Assembly: GCF_000287675.1 (NCBI RefSeq)
Contig: NZ_ALJL01000028.1
Location: 93,501-157,500 of the forward strand
Source of the DNA: Lachnoanaerobaculum sp. ICM7
GTDB lineage: Bacteria > Bacillota > Clostridia > Lachnospirales > Lachnospiraceae
Length of the DNA: 64,000 bases
Direction: 5' to 3'
The position numbers and the translations under genes are program-made. Of this stretch, positions 25,244 to 35,376 are shown piece after piece (the first letter of the stretch is position 1; each line of letters starts with the position of its first letter). The notes beneath the pieces are model-generated. The model searched no databases and had not been told where the DNA came from. It saw nothing but the letters and a program-made list of their open reading frames with translations.

Positions 25244-28009
25244 CTATATTATTATCTCAGCCCTGCTTCCGCCGGTCTTATCTTTTTTAACAATAATTTG
25301 TTTGTCGATTTTTTGCTTGAGTTCACCCACATGGGAGATGATGCCGATAAGCTTATTGTTGCTTGCAAGTGAGGCAAGGGCATTCATTGCCTGAGCGAGG
25401 GAGTCTTCATCAAGTGAGCCGAAGCCCTCGTCTATAAACATAGTATCAAGTTGTATACCGCCGGCAGATGATTGAATTTCATCAGAGAGTCCAAGTGCTA
25501 AAGCTAAAGAAGCCTTAAATGATTCACCGCCGGAGAGTGATTTTACACTTCTTGTAGTACCGTTGTAGTGGTCTATTACATCAAGATCAAGTCCGGTTTG
25601 TCCGACTTTACTGAGGGATTCCTCTCTACGGATCAGATCATATTGACCGTCTGTCATTATCATCAGTCTGGCGTTTGCTCTTGAGATAATTCGGTCAAAA
25701 TAATGCATTTGAATATAGGTTTCAAGCATTATCTTATCTTTCCCGGTGATAGTGCCGTTTGCAGTATCTGAGAGAGCTTTTACCCAGGTGTATTTTTTCT
25801 CAATATCTATAAGCTCAGAGGATTTGAGCTTTATATTATCGTGATTTGACTTATTATTTACTATTCGGCTATGAATATTCTCCTTATTTTTATTAAACTG
25901 AATTTTGTTTGCAGTAAGACCAACCATTTTTTGTTTTTCAGCTTCAAGATCAATTTCCTGCTTATTTTCCATCTGCTTTGAAAGCTCATCCTTTGTAGCA
26001 TTGGCTGAAGCCAGATTTTCACTGCACTCATTTAATCTCTTTGCAGCCTGATCTATGTCTTTTTTAATTTTTAGGATCATTTCCTGATTCTTTTGTATTT
26101 CCTTGGTTGCTTCAAGCTTTGAAGCGAATGCAAGTTTTGACTTTAAATCAATAATTCTATTATTGAGTGAGTTATTCTCAGATGTCAAAGTACTTATTGT
26201 ATTGCTGATAGCAGTTATACCGCTCTGCAATTCTTCTACCCTTGCACGTGACTGAGGAAGTCTGACTTCAATAGCTTCTTTTCTGGCAATGTTTTTTTCT
26301 TCCGTCCGGATATTTTGGTCAAGTACTTTGATATTACTTTCAAGTTCGGTTATTTTTGACCTTGTAATATCGGTGGCATTATTCATATCGATATCACCAA
26401 GCAGTTCCTTGATAGAGGACACTGTAGCATCTGTCTTTTCGTTCTTTATACCTCTTAAGTTTCCGGCTCTAAGGCTGGCATCATTTGCCTCGGCATTCGC
26501 CTTTGAAAGCTTGGATTGTAGAGCATCCAGTTCATCTTTTCTAGGTACTTCTATAGGCTTAACTGCTTTATTCGGATGTGATAGGGAACCACATACAGGG
26601 CATGGCATATTATCTACAAGAGTTTCTGCCAAAAGACCTGCCTGAGCATCAAGATAAAGATTGTTTTTCAATTTAAAAGATAGGTCAAGCTCGTTTGCTA
26701 TAGCTTTTTTCTTTTCGTATATTACAGTAGCATCTTTGTACTCTGCGGCAATTTGTATCAGACTTTCCATGCTCTTTAATAAAGTGTTCAACTTTGAGAG
26801 GCTATCCTTATAAACAGACTTTTGATTTTCAAATAAAATCTTTTGCTCGCCGGATTTTTGCAGAGCTTTTGATTCTTCACTCAATCGCTCGATTTCAGCT
26901 TTTAAATCTTCTATATCTTTTCCTGTTTTTATAAGCAGAGCATTGTTTTTCTCGATATTTGCAGCATTATTTTTAAAGGCTGATTCTTTTTGGCTTAATT
27001 CATCATACTCAGACAATTGAGACTCTATAGTGGCAGAATCCTTAGTGAGCTTTTCCTGGAGTGATGTTTTTTTCTGTTCGTCTTCTAAAGCTTTTGTTAA
27101 AGAGAGCTTGTCTTCAGTAAGTCTTGAAATCTTTATTTCATTTTGCTCAAAGGCTGACTTTGCTTTCAGATAATTCTCGCCACGCTCAATATTTATCTTT
27201 AATACATCAAGTTGCTTTTCTATTTCAGATATCGAGTCAGCAGTCCTTTCTTCAGCTGCGATATCTTCTGATATAAGTTTTTCAATAAGCTCAATACATT
27301 CATCTGTAGGTAATTCAGAGTTTTTTGCCTTTGTAACCTCTGTATAAAGCAGTGAGGAGTCATCACAACTTATTCCTGAGATATACTGTGAAATACTTTG
27401 CTTTATTTTTGAACAGGAGTTATCAAGAGCGGCTGCTTCTGACTTTAATCTACCTTGTAAATCAGAATAAAGTTTTGTTTTAAAGATATGTCTGAATATT
27501 TCTATTCTGTCTTTAGTAGGTGCTATTAAAAGTTTTAGGAAATCTCCCTGTGCAATCATTGCTATTTGACAGAACTGATCTCTGTTAATACCTATGATAT
27601 TGTTTATTTCCTTATCAATCTCTCTGGTTTTGGTGATTGGTTTTCCATCAGGGAGAATAAGCTCCACAGATGCAGTCTGCTTTGTAAGCCCTGATCCTCG
27701 TTGTGCCGCTCTTTCATATTCCGGATTTCTTTTGATGGTATATTTCTTTCCCTTATAATTGAAGATAAGTTTCACAAATGTAGGTGTTTCATCGCTTGCA
27801 TACTTTGAGCGAAACATGGAAACTTCTCTGTTATTACCGCTTGGATCCCCGTAAAGAGCATAGGTAATAGCATCAAATATAGTTGTTTTACCGGCGCCTG
27901 TATCACCGGTTATAAGATAAAGTCCACCTGTACCAAGCTTGTCAAAGTCAAATTCCGTTTTGCCGGCATAAGGTCCAAATGCAGAAACTGTTAATTTTAT
28001 AGGTCTCAT
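25244..28009 (-). CDS. sbcC: Exonuclease subunit SbcC (Rad50-like ATPase)
   Basis: 921-residue SMC-like ATPase of the SbcCD nuclease that opens DNA hairpins and processes protein-blocked ends. N-terminal Walker A is TGDTGAGKTTIFD (about 34-46); two long coiled coils flank a zinc hook CPVC (about 463-466); the C-terminal half has the ABC signature LSGGESF (about 825) and Walker B MFIDEGFGSLDE (about 858). Length is slightly short but all parts are present. The ATG shares one base with the sbcD stop (TAATG), giving translational coupling. Confidence 0.96.
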   Translation of the reverse strand: MRPIKLTVSAFGPYAGKTEFDFDKLGTGGLYLITGDTGAGKTTIFDAITYALYGDPSGNNREVSMFRSKYASDETPTFVKLIFNYKGKKYTIKRNPEYERAAQRGSGLTKQTASVELILPDGKPITKTREIDKEINNIIGINRDQFCQIAMIAQGDFLKLLIAPTKDRIEIFRHIFKTKLYSDLQGRLKSEAAALDNSCSKIKQSISQYISGISCDDSSLLYTEVTKAKNSELPTDECIELIEKLISEDIAAEERTADSISEIEKQLDVLKINIERGENYLKAKSAFEQNEIKISRLTEDKLSLTKALEDEQKKTSLQEKLTKDSATIESQLSEYDELSQKESAFKNNAANIEKNNALLIKTGKDIEDLKAEIERLSEESKALQKSGEQKILFENQKSVYKDSLSKLNTLLKSMESLIQIAAEYKDATVIYEKKKAIANELDLSFKLKNNLYLDAQAGLLAETLVDNMPCPVCGSLSHPNKAVKPIEVPRKDELDALQSKLSKANAEANDASLRAGNLRGIKNEKTDATVSSIKELLGDIDMNNATDITRSKITELESNIKVLDQNIRTEEKNIARKEAIEVRLPQSRARVEELQSGITAISNTISTLTSENNSLNNRIIDLKSKLAFASKLEATKEIQKNQEMILKIKKDIDQAAKRLNECSENLASANATKDELSKQMENKQEIDLEAEKQKMVGLTANKIQFNKNKENIHSRIVNNKSNHDNIKLKSSELIDIEKKYTWVKALSDTANGTITGKDKIMLETYIQMHYFDRIISRANARLMIMTDGQYDLIRREESLSKVGQTGLDLDVIDHYNGTTRSVKSLSGGESFKASLALALGLSDEIQSSAGGIQLDTMFIDEGFGSLDEDSLAQAMNALASLASNNKLIGIISHVGELKQKIDKQIIVKKDKTGGSRAEIII

Positions 28010-29145
28010 TATTTATCCCTCCAAATATCTTCAATAATATTTTTCATAAAATCTTTTTGTATATCATTTAAATGTTGACCGTTTCTTGACTCATAGAATA
28101 TATCAAACAATTCAAGAGGTGACTTTGATTCCATATCATTGATAAGGTTTATCTCGGCACTGTTTCTTGTTCTTTGATTGTCATAATCAAGCTTCATTAT
28201 ATTTTTGTAGACCACACGAAGTTTTGTTATAACATCCTGTACATCATTTTCGTCAGTCAAGGTGATATGAAGGTAGTCATTTCTTAAAGTACTGCCTTCA
28301 TAAAAATCTTTAAGCATAATTTCATTATATTTACCTTTTATTTCCACCATATCACGAAGCGGTGTGAGAGGAATGAAATCAAGTTTTATATTTCCTTTTT
28401 CTTTTATATCAATTACGGTTATACTCTTGGTATCATTTGCTTCAGAGAATGAGTACTTTAGCGGTGTACCGCAATATCTTATATACTCACTTCCACAGCT
28501 TTGCGAACGGTGAATATGTCCAAGTGCCACATAATCAAAGTCTTTAAAAATGCTTGCATCTACATTGTCACTACCGCCAACGGAAATATCTTCTGATTCT
28601 GTTCTTGAAGAGCCTGTAACAAACTGATGTGTAACAAGGATATTTCTACTATCAGTATCTATATGCATATTATTTATTACGATTGACATTGCATCTGTAT
28701 ATGAATTTATTTCTTCATCCGGAAAATATCTTCTAACATGAACAGGCTTTATAAAAGGCAACATGTATATATTTATCTTTCCAAAATCATCAGAAAGTTC
28801 AATTGGAGAAATATTACCGTTATAAACCGGAGACAGATGTATACCTGCTTTATCAAACAGTCTGGAACCGAATGCAATACGCTCGGCAGAATCATGATTG
28901 CCGCTTATTATAAAAACATTTAGTTCTCTCTGTGACAGTTTATAGAGAAAATCATCAAAAAGCTCCACCGCCTCGGCAGGAGGAATAGGCTTATCATAGA
29001 TATCACCGGCAAGTATTATACCGCTTGGTTGTTCCTCATCTATAATGTGAATGATTTTATTGAGGATATAGGTCTGGTCTTCCAGCATTGAAAATTCATT
29101 TATACGTTTTCCAAGGTGTAAATCGGATAGATGCATAAGCTTCAT
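28009..29145 (-). CDS. sbcD: Exonuclease subunit SbcD (Mre11-like)
   Basis: 378-residue calcineurin-like phosphoesterase, the nuclease subunit of SbcCD. All metal-binding motifs are visible: DLHLG (8-12), GDIYD (about 47-51), GNHD (about 82-85), a VTHQF motif (about 170) and GHIHRSQ (about 211-217). The C-terminal capping region is intact. It is the first gene of a two-gene operon read on the minus strand. GGAATCAGC precedes the ATG, a modest ribosome binding site. The upstream 200 bases are AT-rich and shared with a divergent membrane protein gene. Confidence 0.95.
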   Translation of the reverse strand: MKLMHLSDLHLGKRINEFSMLEDQTYILNKIIHIIDEEQPSGIILAGDIYDKPIPPAEAVELFDDFLYKLSQRELNVFIISGNHDSAERIAFGSRLFDKAGIHLSPVYNGNISPIELSDDFGKINIYMLPFIKPVHVRRYFPDEEINSYTDAMSIVINNMHIDTDSRNILVTHQFVTGSSRTESEDISVGGSDNVDASIFKDFDYVALGHIHRSQSCGSEYIRYCGTPLKYSFSEANDTKSITVIDIKEKGNIKLDFIPLTPLRDMVEIKGKYNEIMLKDFYEGSTLRNDYLHITLTDENDVQDVITKLRVVYKNIMKLDYDNQRTRNSAEINLINDMESKSPLELFDIFYESRNGQHLNDIQKDFMKNIIEDIWRDK

Positions 29146-29347
29146 GAGCTGATTCCTTTCACTTGTATGATTACGGATTTTATTCTTATAGCTAAAAAAT
29201 TACATAAAAAATAAATATATTATAGCTTTAAGTATAAAAATATATATGCTAATATTATAGCATAAGGAAGAAGGATAGTGAAAATTTTTAGACTATTTTC
29301 TTTGTTTTGCGTGCATTAAACTATAATATATAAAAGGAAGTTGACTT

Positions 29348-29737
29348 ATGAATTTTTGGATTTTTATGCTTGTAATGAACTTACTTACTCCTTTGGTTAT
29401 GATAATTTACGGACGTGTTTTTGAAAAAAAGCCTCCTAAAATAGCAAGAAGTAAGTTTGCATTCGGATACCGTACGGTAATGTCTATGAGAAATGAGGAA
29501 ACATGGGAGTATGCACATAGATTTTTTGGTAAGCTCTGGTTTAGATTCGGTATTGCAGTAGGGTTAATAAGTATAATTGTATTATTCTTTTTTATTGGAA
29601 AAGATAAAGATACGGTGGGATTTGCCGGAATGATCATATGCTATGTTCAGTTGGTAGCAATGCTTTTGCCGGTTATTCCTACGGAATTAGCACTTAGAAG
29701 AAGATTTGACAAGAATGGAAACAGAAAGGACAAATAA
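29348..29737 (+). CDS. SdpI-like small membrane protein
   Basis: 129 residues with three predicted membrane segments (about 3-20, 68-88 and 93-112). KFAFGYRTVMSMRNEETWEYAHRFFGKLW (about 36-64) is the conserved loop of the SdpI/YhfL family (F-GYRT...N-ETW-A). SdpI proteins confer immunity to the SdpC toxin or sense it; many homologues have no known partner. Here no sdp toxin is nearby. AAGGAAG precedes the ATG. The stop overlaps the NUDIX gene start by one base (TAATG), so the two are coupled. Confidence 0.8.
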   Translation: MNFWIFMLVMNLLTPLVMIIYGRVFEKKPPKIARSKFAFGYRTVMSMRNEETWEYAHRFFGKLWFRFGIAVGLISIIVLFFFIGKDKDTVGFAGMIICYVQLVAMLLPVIPTELALRRRFDKNGNRKDK

Positions 29738-30228
29738 TGAGAAAAGTTAAGCTTTGTACTCTATGCTATATTGAGCGAGATAATAAATATTTGATGCTTC
29801 ACAGAGTAAGTAAGAAAAATGATATAAACAAAGATAAGTGGATAGGGGTTGGCGGACATTTTGAGGAAATGGAAAGTCCTGAGGATTGCCTTATCAGGGA
29901 AGTAAGAGAAGAGACGGGATATGAACTGGACGACTTTGATTTTAGAGGTATTGTTACTTTTGTATATGGAAAAGCAGGAGATGAAGTCGTAGAGTATATG
30001 CACCTTTTTGTAGGAAGAAATGTAGTAGGAGATCCCATAGAATGTAATGAAGGTGTATTAAAATGGATAGATAAAAAAGAGGTGTTGAATCTAAATTTAT
30101 GGGAAGGTGATAAAATTTTTCTGAAGCTTTTAGAAGAGAGAGAGGAATTTTTCTCACTTAAACTGGTGTATAATGAGGATGAAATACTGAGTGAAGCTTT
30201 CCTGGATGGAAAATCAATGGATATATAA
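29737..30228 (+). CDS. NUDIX hydrolase, MutT-like
   Basis: 163-residue pyrophosphohydrolase. The full Nudix box G-x5-E-x7-REVREETG-x-E is present in GGHFEEMESPEDCLIREVREETGYEL (about 36-61), with the catalytic REVREE. The N-terminus CTLCYIERDNKYLMLHR is like YtkD/MutX-type 8-oxo-dGTP hydrolases, which cleanse the nucleotide pool. Substrate is inferred. It is translationally coupled to the SdpI-like gene. Confidence 0.9.
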   Translation: MRKVKLCTLCYIERDNKYLMLHRVSKKNDINKDKWIGVGGHFEEMESPEDCLIREVREETGYELDDFDFRGIVTFVYGKAGDEVVEYMHLFVGRNVVGDPIECNEGVLKWIDKKEVLNLNLWEGDKIFLKLLEEREEFFSLKLVYNEDEILSEAFLDGKSMDI

Positions 30229-30293
30229 TTACAGATGAATTTTCGGAAGCAATATTGTATAATAAAATTAATTATTGGATTTGAGGGGGAATT

Positions 30294-31166
30294 ATGGAAA
30301 AGAAAATTCGTATAAAAGGTGAAATATACTTATTACTGTCCGGATTTTTCTTCGGACTGCAGCCTTTTTTCGCAAAGATCATATATGCTCACGGCGGAGA
30401 CGCATATAGTCTGCTGGTGCTTAGATTTTTGATAAGTGGAGCGGTATTTGCCGCCATTTATATGATGCTTGGACAAAGTATTTGGTTAACTAAGGATGAG
30501 TTTATATCAATATTTATTTTGTCTGTTCCCGAAGTTATTATGTGTATATTGTTATTTTTATCATACAGCTATATATCTTCAGGTTTGGCTTCAACATTGC
30601 ATTTTTCATATCCGGCAGCGGTTATTTTACTTGAGCTATTGATTTTTAGAAAAAAAATAAGTAAGATAAAGCTGTTATGTTTGTTGTTTTGTGCAATAGG
30701 TATAGGAGTGTTTTATCAATCTGACGGAAATATAAATATTTTGGGAATGATTATGGCACTTGCTTCCGGTGTAGGATATGCCATATATATTATAGTGTTG
30801 ACACATGGAAAAGCGGGTAAGATACCTGTAATTAAAATGTCTGCATGGCTTTCGTTTTTACTTGCAATAGAGATTGCTATAGTTATGCTTGTATCGGGTA
30901 AGTTCAGATTCCAAATGGATGCAACAGCTATAGGAATGAGTGTATTTATGGCGGCTGTTATATCCACATTGGCACTTGCAACATTTCAAATCGGAGCACC
31001 TATGTGCGGAGCTCAGACGGCGGCACTTCTTAGCACTATAGAGCCGGTGAGCAGTATTTTACTTGGAGTAATATTCCTTGGAGAACATATGAGTCTGAGG
31101 ATTTTTGTCGGTATATGCTTTATACTGATGTCAATAGTGATTCAAATTAAAGAAAAGAAAGAATAG
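30294..31166 (+). CDS. EamA/DMT family transporter
   Basis: 290-residue inner membrane protein with about ten hydrophobic segments in two EamA halves (about 10-140 and 150-285). The start GEIYLLLSGFFFGLQPFFAKIIYAHGGD is typical of drug/metabolite transporters. Members export amino acids, nucleotides or metabolites; the substrate cannot be read. GAGGGGGAA precedes the ATG. The DIP1984-family gene follows 17 bases later and may be co-transcribed. Confidence 0.9.
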   Translation: MEKKIRIKGEIYLLLSGFFFGLQPFFAKIIYAHGGDAYSLLVLRFLISGAVFAAIYMMLGQSIWLTKDEFISIFILSVPEVIMCILLFLSYSYISSGLASTLHFSYPAAVILLELLIFRKKISKIKLLCLLFCAIGIGVFYQSDGNINILGMIMALASGVGYAIYIIVLTHGKAGKIPVIKMSAWLSFLLAIEIAIVMLVSGKFRFQMDATAIGMSVFMAAVISTLALATFQIGAPMCGAQTAALLSTIEPVSSILLGVIFLGEHMSLRIFVGICFILMSIVIQIKEKKE

Positions 31167-31183
31167 ATATTGGAAGGAGTTAT

Positions 31184-31639
31184 ATGAAATTAGCGGTAGC
31201 ATTACAGGAAAGAGCGGATCTCAATATTAAAATAGAAGATTTGAAGGGTAGATTAAACAGAAATATATTGGTGCAGGAAGGAGAAAAGCCTGCAGAAGAT
31301 CCTAAGGATTTAAAAAAGGAGCTTGATTCTTGCATTAACAGATTGGAATATTTGATAGCTGCTATCAATAAGACAAACTGTGAAACAAAAGTTGACGGAA
31401 AGTCTATTACAGAATTGCTTGCAAGAAAGGATGCTTTGCAAGTAAAGTCATCTGCTTACAGAGACAGTGTGTATGTGGGAAGCAGCAATACAGACAGAGC
31501 CAGAAGTACAGAGATAAAGATAGTTCCTGTGATAGATGTTAAGTCTTGGCAAAAAGAGGCTGATGAGACAGCAAAAGAAATCAGACTTATAGATAATAAA
31601 ATCCAGGAAACAAACTGGACTACTGAACTTATAGAATAA
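31184..31639 (+). CDS. DIP1984 family protein
   Basis: 151-residue soluble helical protein. MKLAVALQERADLNIKIEDLKGRL, AAINKTNCET and LLARKDALQVKSSAYRD are characteristic of the DIP1984 family (also called septicolysin-like), whose function is unknown. Two long helices at each end suggest a coiled-coil dimer. GGAAGGAG precedes the ATG. No neighbour clarifies its role. Confidence 0.8.
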   Translation: MKLAVALQERADLNIKIEDLKGRLNRNILVQEGEKPAEDPKDLKKELDSCINRLEYLIAAINKTNCETKVDGKSITELLARKDALQVKSSAYRDSVYVGSSNTDRARSTEIKIVPVIDVKSWQKEADETAKEIRLIDNKIQETNWTTELIE

Positions 31640-31812
31640 TATTTTTAGACGGTAGCATATTCAGGGCGAGTAAAAATTTGCGTTTGCGCACATATCGGAG
31701 CCTTGGGCAGGCATTTGTTTATAGTTATGCCCCGACAGTGTACAAGTGTATTGTTATAAATTACTGTTATTACCGATTACTGACTGTTTGTGTGAGGGAG
31801 GGAAGTGGGATT

Positions 31813-32709
31813 ATGATAAAAACAATATCAGATTATTGTAAAGAAAAATTTGGAACAAAAGTGTACAGATTGGCACTGACTACAGGAGCCACCTGTCCCA
31901 ACCGTGACGGAAAGGTTGGGGTGGGTGGCTGTAGTTTTTGCTCTGAAAAAGGATCGGGAGAGTTTGCAGTAAGCGCCAACGATATAAAAGAGCAAATAGA
32001 AAAAGCGAAAAACTTGATTTCAGCGAAGATTCCGGGGTCAATAAAGGAATGCGATAGAAAATATATTGCTTATTTTCAATCATTTTCAAACACGTATGGA
32101 GATACAAAGCGATTACTTGGCTTATTTGAACAGGCTGTAAAAAGAGATGAGATCGTAGCACTTTCCATTGCTACAAGGCCTGATTGCTTTAGTGAAGAGA
32201 TGTTGGACGGACTTGAGCTTTTAAATCAGTTAAAGCCTGTTTGGATAGAACTTGGACTTCAGACTATAAATGAAAATACTGCAAAGGCGTTTAACAGAGG
32301 ATATACACTTGATGTATTTGAAAAGACATATGATGAGCTGAAGAAAAGAAAATTTGAAGTAATAGTACATATGATTCTTGGGTTGCAGGGTGAAACCACA
32401 GAGGATATGTATGCCACAGCTAAGTACCTTGCTAAAAAGAAAATAGACGGTATTAAGATACATGGACTTCATATACTAAGAGGGACAAGGCTTGCAAAGG
32501 AATACAAAGATCACCCGTTTAAAATAATGAGCCTTGAAGAATATACCGAGGTACTTATAAATTGTTTAAAAATACTTCCGAAGAGTACAATCATACATAG
32601 AATGACCGGAGACGGAGATAAGAAGCTTCTTATTGAGCCGATGTGGAGTGCAGATAAAAAAAGAGTACTCAATTATATAAATAAAAGGATCAGAGAAGAA
32701 TTTTTATAA
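31813..32709 (+). CDS. Radical SAM protein, TIGR01212 (YhcC-like) family
   Basis: 299 residues from ATG 31813, preceded by GGGAGGGAAGTGGG; the open frame extends to 31678 but that stretch lacks a ribosome binding site and homologous start. The cluster motif differs in spacing from CxxxCxxC: CPNRDGKVGVGGCSFC (about 26-41), as in TIGR01212 proteins. YIAYFQSFSNTY, IATRPDCFSEEML and VWIELGLQT (about 140-148) are family hallmarks. E. coli YhcC is of uncertain function. Complete and likely active. Confidence 0.9.
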   Translation: MIKTISDYCKEKFGTKVYRLALTTGATCPNRDGKVGVGGCSFCSEKGSGEFAVSANDIKEQIEKAKNLISAKIPGSIKECDRKYIAYFQSFSNTYGDTKRLLGLFEQAVKRDEIVALSIATRPDCFSEEMLDGLELLNQLKPVWIELGLQTINENTAKAFNRGYTLDVFEKTYDELKKRKFEVIVHMILGLQGETTEDMYATAKYLAKKKIDGIKIHGLHILRGTRLAKEYKDHPFKIMSLEEYTEVLINCLKILPKSTIIHRMTGDGDKKLLIEPMWSADKKRVLNYINKRIREEFL

Positions 32710-32768
32710 GGCTTGCAAGAACATATGTTTTGGTCTAAAATGAAATAAAGAAAACTTTTAGAGGTATT

Positions 32769-34976
32769 ATGTCTACTATATACGATAAATTAAATGATAA
32801 ACAAAAACAGGCGGTTTTTACTACAGAAGGTCCCCTTTTACTTTTGGCGGGAGCAGGTTCCGGAAAAACCGGTGTGCTTATGCATAGGATTGCATATCTG
32901 ATAGAGGAAAAACGTGTAGATCCCTATAATATTATGGCAATCACCTTTACAAATAAAGCTGCCAAGGAAATGAAAGAAAGAATCAGTAAACTTATAGGTG
33001 AAGAGGGAAATTTTGTTTGGGTAATGACATTTCACTCAAGCTGTGTAAGATTCCTTAGAAGATTTATTGATAAGATTGGTTTTGACAACAGTTTTACGAT
33101 ATATGACAGTGATGATCAAAAGACTCTTATGAAAAAGATTTTCAAAGAAAATGATATAAACACAAAAGTATATAAAGAAAGAGCAGTACTTAATATTATT
33201 TCAAGTTGTAAGAATGAACTTATGTCACCGGCAGAATTTATGAAGTCTGCCATAGACTCATATGAAAAGGGAGTAGCCAGACTTTATGAGATATATCAAA
33301 GTGCTCTAAAAAAGAATAATGCCCTGGATTTTGACGATCTGATTTGCAGAAGTGTTGAGCTTTTTGAAAAATGTCCTGAAGTGCTTGATTATTATCAGGA
33401 CAGATTCAGATATATAATGGTGGATGAGTATCAGGATACCAATACAGCTCAGTTTAGGCTTATTTATTTGCTTGCGCAAAAATACGGAAATATATGTGTG
33501 GTAGGTGATGACGACCAGAGTATATATAAGTTTAGAGGTGCAAATATTGAAAATATCCTAAGTTTTGAAGACAAGTTTGAGAATGTAAAGGTGATAAAGC
33601 TTGAACAAAACTATCGTTCCACAGGAAATATACTTGATGCGGCAAATGCTGTCATAAAAAACAACAGGGGAAGAAAAGATAAAAGCCTTTGGACAGAGGG
33701 AGATAGTGGAGAAAATATAGAGCTTCGCCAATTTCAAACTGCTAATGAAGAGGCTGACAATATAATAAAGGATATTAGAGACAGAGCAAGGGATAATTTC
33801 AGAGACTTTGCTGTGCTCTACAGAACAAATGCTCAGTCCAGACTTTTGGAGGAACGTTGTGTAACTCTTGGCATTCCGTATCAACTTGTGGGAGGTGTAA
33901 ACTTCTATCAAAGAAAAGAAATAAAGGATGTGCTTGCTTATTTAAAGACCATTGCCAATGGTAATGACGATATTGCATTACTTAGAATTATTAATGTGCC
34001 GAAAAGAGGAATAGGAGCTACCACTATTGCAAAGGTAAGCGAGTATGCCAATGAAAATAATATAAGCCTTTATGATGCCATGAGTATAAGCGAAATGGCA
34101 GGAGTAGGTAAGGCAAGTGATAAAATTAAGAGTTTTATTACAATGATTGAGGAGTTTAGAGAGAAGGTAGCAAGGAAGGCAAATATTGCAAATCTGATTG
34201 AAGAACTTCTTGAGGAAACCGGATATATTGAAAGCCTCTATGATGAGGGTGAAATTGAAGGTGAGAGCAGAAAAGAAAATATCGAGGAACTTATAAATAA
34301 GTCGGGAGAATATGAGGACGGAGAACTTTCACTTTTCCTTGAGGATGTATCTTTGGTTGCCGATATTGACAGGATGGATGAAAATGCCGACAGAATAACA
34401 CTTATGACTTTACATGGTGCCAAGGGACTTGAGTTTGATACTGTATATCTTGCAGGCATGGAGGAAGGTCTGTTTCCAAGCGCTATGAGTTCAAATTCCA
34501 GAGAGGATTTGGAAGAAGAGAGAAGACTTGCTTATGTAGGTATAACAAGAGCAAAGAAAAATCTTATACTGACATCGGCAAAGCAAAGAATGGTAAATGG
34601 TGAGACAAGGTATTCTTTGATGTCCAGGTTTGTCAGTGAAATTCCAAGAGAACTTTTAAATAAACATGTTCTTGATACCGAAAAAAGGTATACAGAAAAA
34701 AGCGGTAGTTTTGGCGGGGCATTGCCTTGGGAGACAAAAACCCCGGTAAATAATAATAATTTTGAGAAAACGCTCAGCTTTGGAAAACAGTTTAAAGTTG
34801 AAAAGGCTCAGAGTCTTGATTATTCTGTAGGTGATACTGTAAAACATATAAAATTCGGAATGGGTAAAGTTCTTGAAATAGTTGACGGCGAAAGAGATTT
34901 TGAAGTAAAGGTCAATTTTGAGAAATTTGGAATTAAAAAGATGTATGCAGGATTTGCCAATCTGACTAAAATATGA
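32769..34976 (+). CDS. pcrA: ATP-dependent DNA helicase PcrA/UvrD
   Basis: 735-residue SF1A 3'-5' helicase for repair and removal of recombinases from DNA. Walker A is LAGAGSGKTGVLMHR (about 27-41); ITFTNKAAKEMKER (motif Ia), DFDDLI, VDEYQDTN (motif II, about 219-226), GDDDQSIYKFRGA (motif III, about 245-257), QNYRS (motif IV), TLMTLHGAKGLEFD (motif V) and AYVGITRAKKNL (motif VI). The C-terminal segment has a Tudor-like end (VGDTVKHIKFGMGKVL) that in PcrA binds RNA polymerase. Full length. Confidence 0.96.
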   Translation: MSTIYDKLNDKQKQAVFTTEGPLLLLAGAGSGKTGVLMHRIAYLIEEKRVDPYNIMAITFTNKAAKEMKERISKLIGEEGNFVWVMTFHSSCVRFLRRFIDKIGFDNSFTIYDSDDQKTLMKKIFKENDINTKVYKERAVLNIISSCKNELMSPAEFMKSAIDSYEKGVARLYEIYQSALKKNNALDFDDLICRSVELFEKCPEVLDYYQDRFRYIMVDEYQDTNTAQFRLIYLLAQKYGNICVVGDDDQSIYKFRGANIENILSFEDKFENVKVIKLEQNYRSTGNILDAANAVIKNNRGRKDKSLWTEGDSGENIELRQFQTANEEADNIIKDIRDRARDNFRDFAVLYRTNAQSRLLEERCVTLGIPYQLVGGVNFYQRKEIKDVLAYLKTIANGNDDIALLRIINVPKRGIGATTIAKVSEYANENNISLYDAMSISEMAGVGKASDKIKSFITMIEEFREKVARKANIANLIEELLEETGYIESLYDEGEIEGESRKENIEELINKSGEYEDGELSLFLEDVSLVADIDRMDENADRITLMTLHGAKGLEFDTVYLAGMEEGLFPSAMSSNSREDLEEERRLAYVGITRAKKNLILTSAKQRMVNGETRYSLMSRFVSEIPRELLNKHVLDTEKRYTEKSGSFGGALPWETKTPVNNNNFEKTLSFGKQFKVEKAQSLDYSVGDTVKHIKFGMGKVLEIVDGERDFEVKVNFEKFGIKKMYAGFANLTKI

Positions 34977-35055
34977 TAAAATCAATTAATTGAGTAGTTA
35001 AGCATTTTTGCCTGACTTTGTACACAAAATATATCTTTAGAAGAGAGGTATGGTT

Positions 35056-35319
35056 ATGGATAAATTTAATAATTTAAGTTCTAGAATGGAAGAATTGGTT
35101 AATGCATCAAGACTTAACAGTCTTTTGGCAAAGAGAGAAGAAGATGAGAAGAAGAAAAATACCATTATTTGGGTTTTGGCTATTATAGGTGCTATCGCTG
35201 CTGTAGCAGGTATTGCTTTTGCGGTATACAAATTCTTCACACCTGATTATCTTGAAGACTTCGAAGAAGACTTTGATGATGATTTTGACTATGACTTTGA
35301 TGATGAAATAGAAGAATAA
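35056..35319 (+). CDS. Small single-pass membrane protein with acidic tail
   Basis: About 87 residues from ATG 35056 (AGAGAGG at 35042-35048; ATG 35050 is too close to it). A basic helical N-terminal half (to about 35) is followed by one membrane segment (IIWVLAIIGAIAAVAGIAFAVYKFF, about 38-62) and a tail of nearly only Asp, Glu, Phe and Tyr (residues 68-87). Topology with the acidic tail outside is likely. Such small proteins are common in Lachnospiraceae and uncharacterised. Confidence 0.7.
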   Translation: MDKFNNLSSRMEELVNASRLNSLLAKREEDEKKKNTIIWVLAIIGAIAAVAGIAFAVYKFFTPDYLEDFEEDFDDDFDYDFDDEIEE

Positions 35320-35338
35320 GAAATAACATGATATGATG

Positions 35339-35362
35339 GCGGCCCTTGAGGTCGCCTTATCT
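35339..35362 (+). terminator. Possible weak terminator before rlmD
   Basis: GGCGGCC TTGAGG-type hairpin (GGCGGCCCTTGAGGTCGCC) followed by TTATCTTTT; the T tract is interrupted. Confidence 0.5.
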
Positions 35363-35376
35363 TTTGTGAGGTGATA

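Noticed and set aside
26289..26645. Plus-strand ORF inside sbcC
   Set aside because: Antisense to the coiled-coil coding region of a clearly real gene; low-complexity shadow.
31678..31812. Upstream extension of the radical SAM gene in the same frame
   Set aside because: No ribosome binding site before 31678, unusual residues, and the family start MIKTISDYC at 31813 has a strong purine-rich site.
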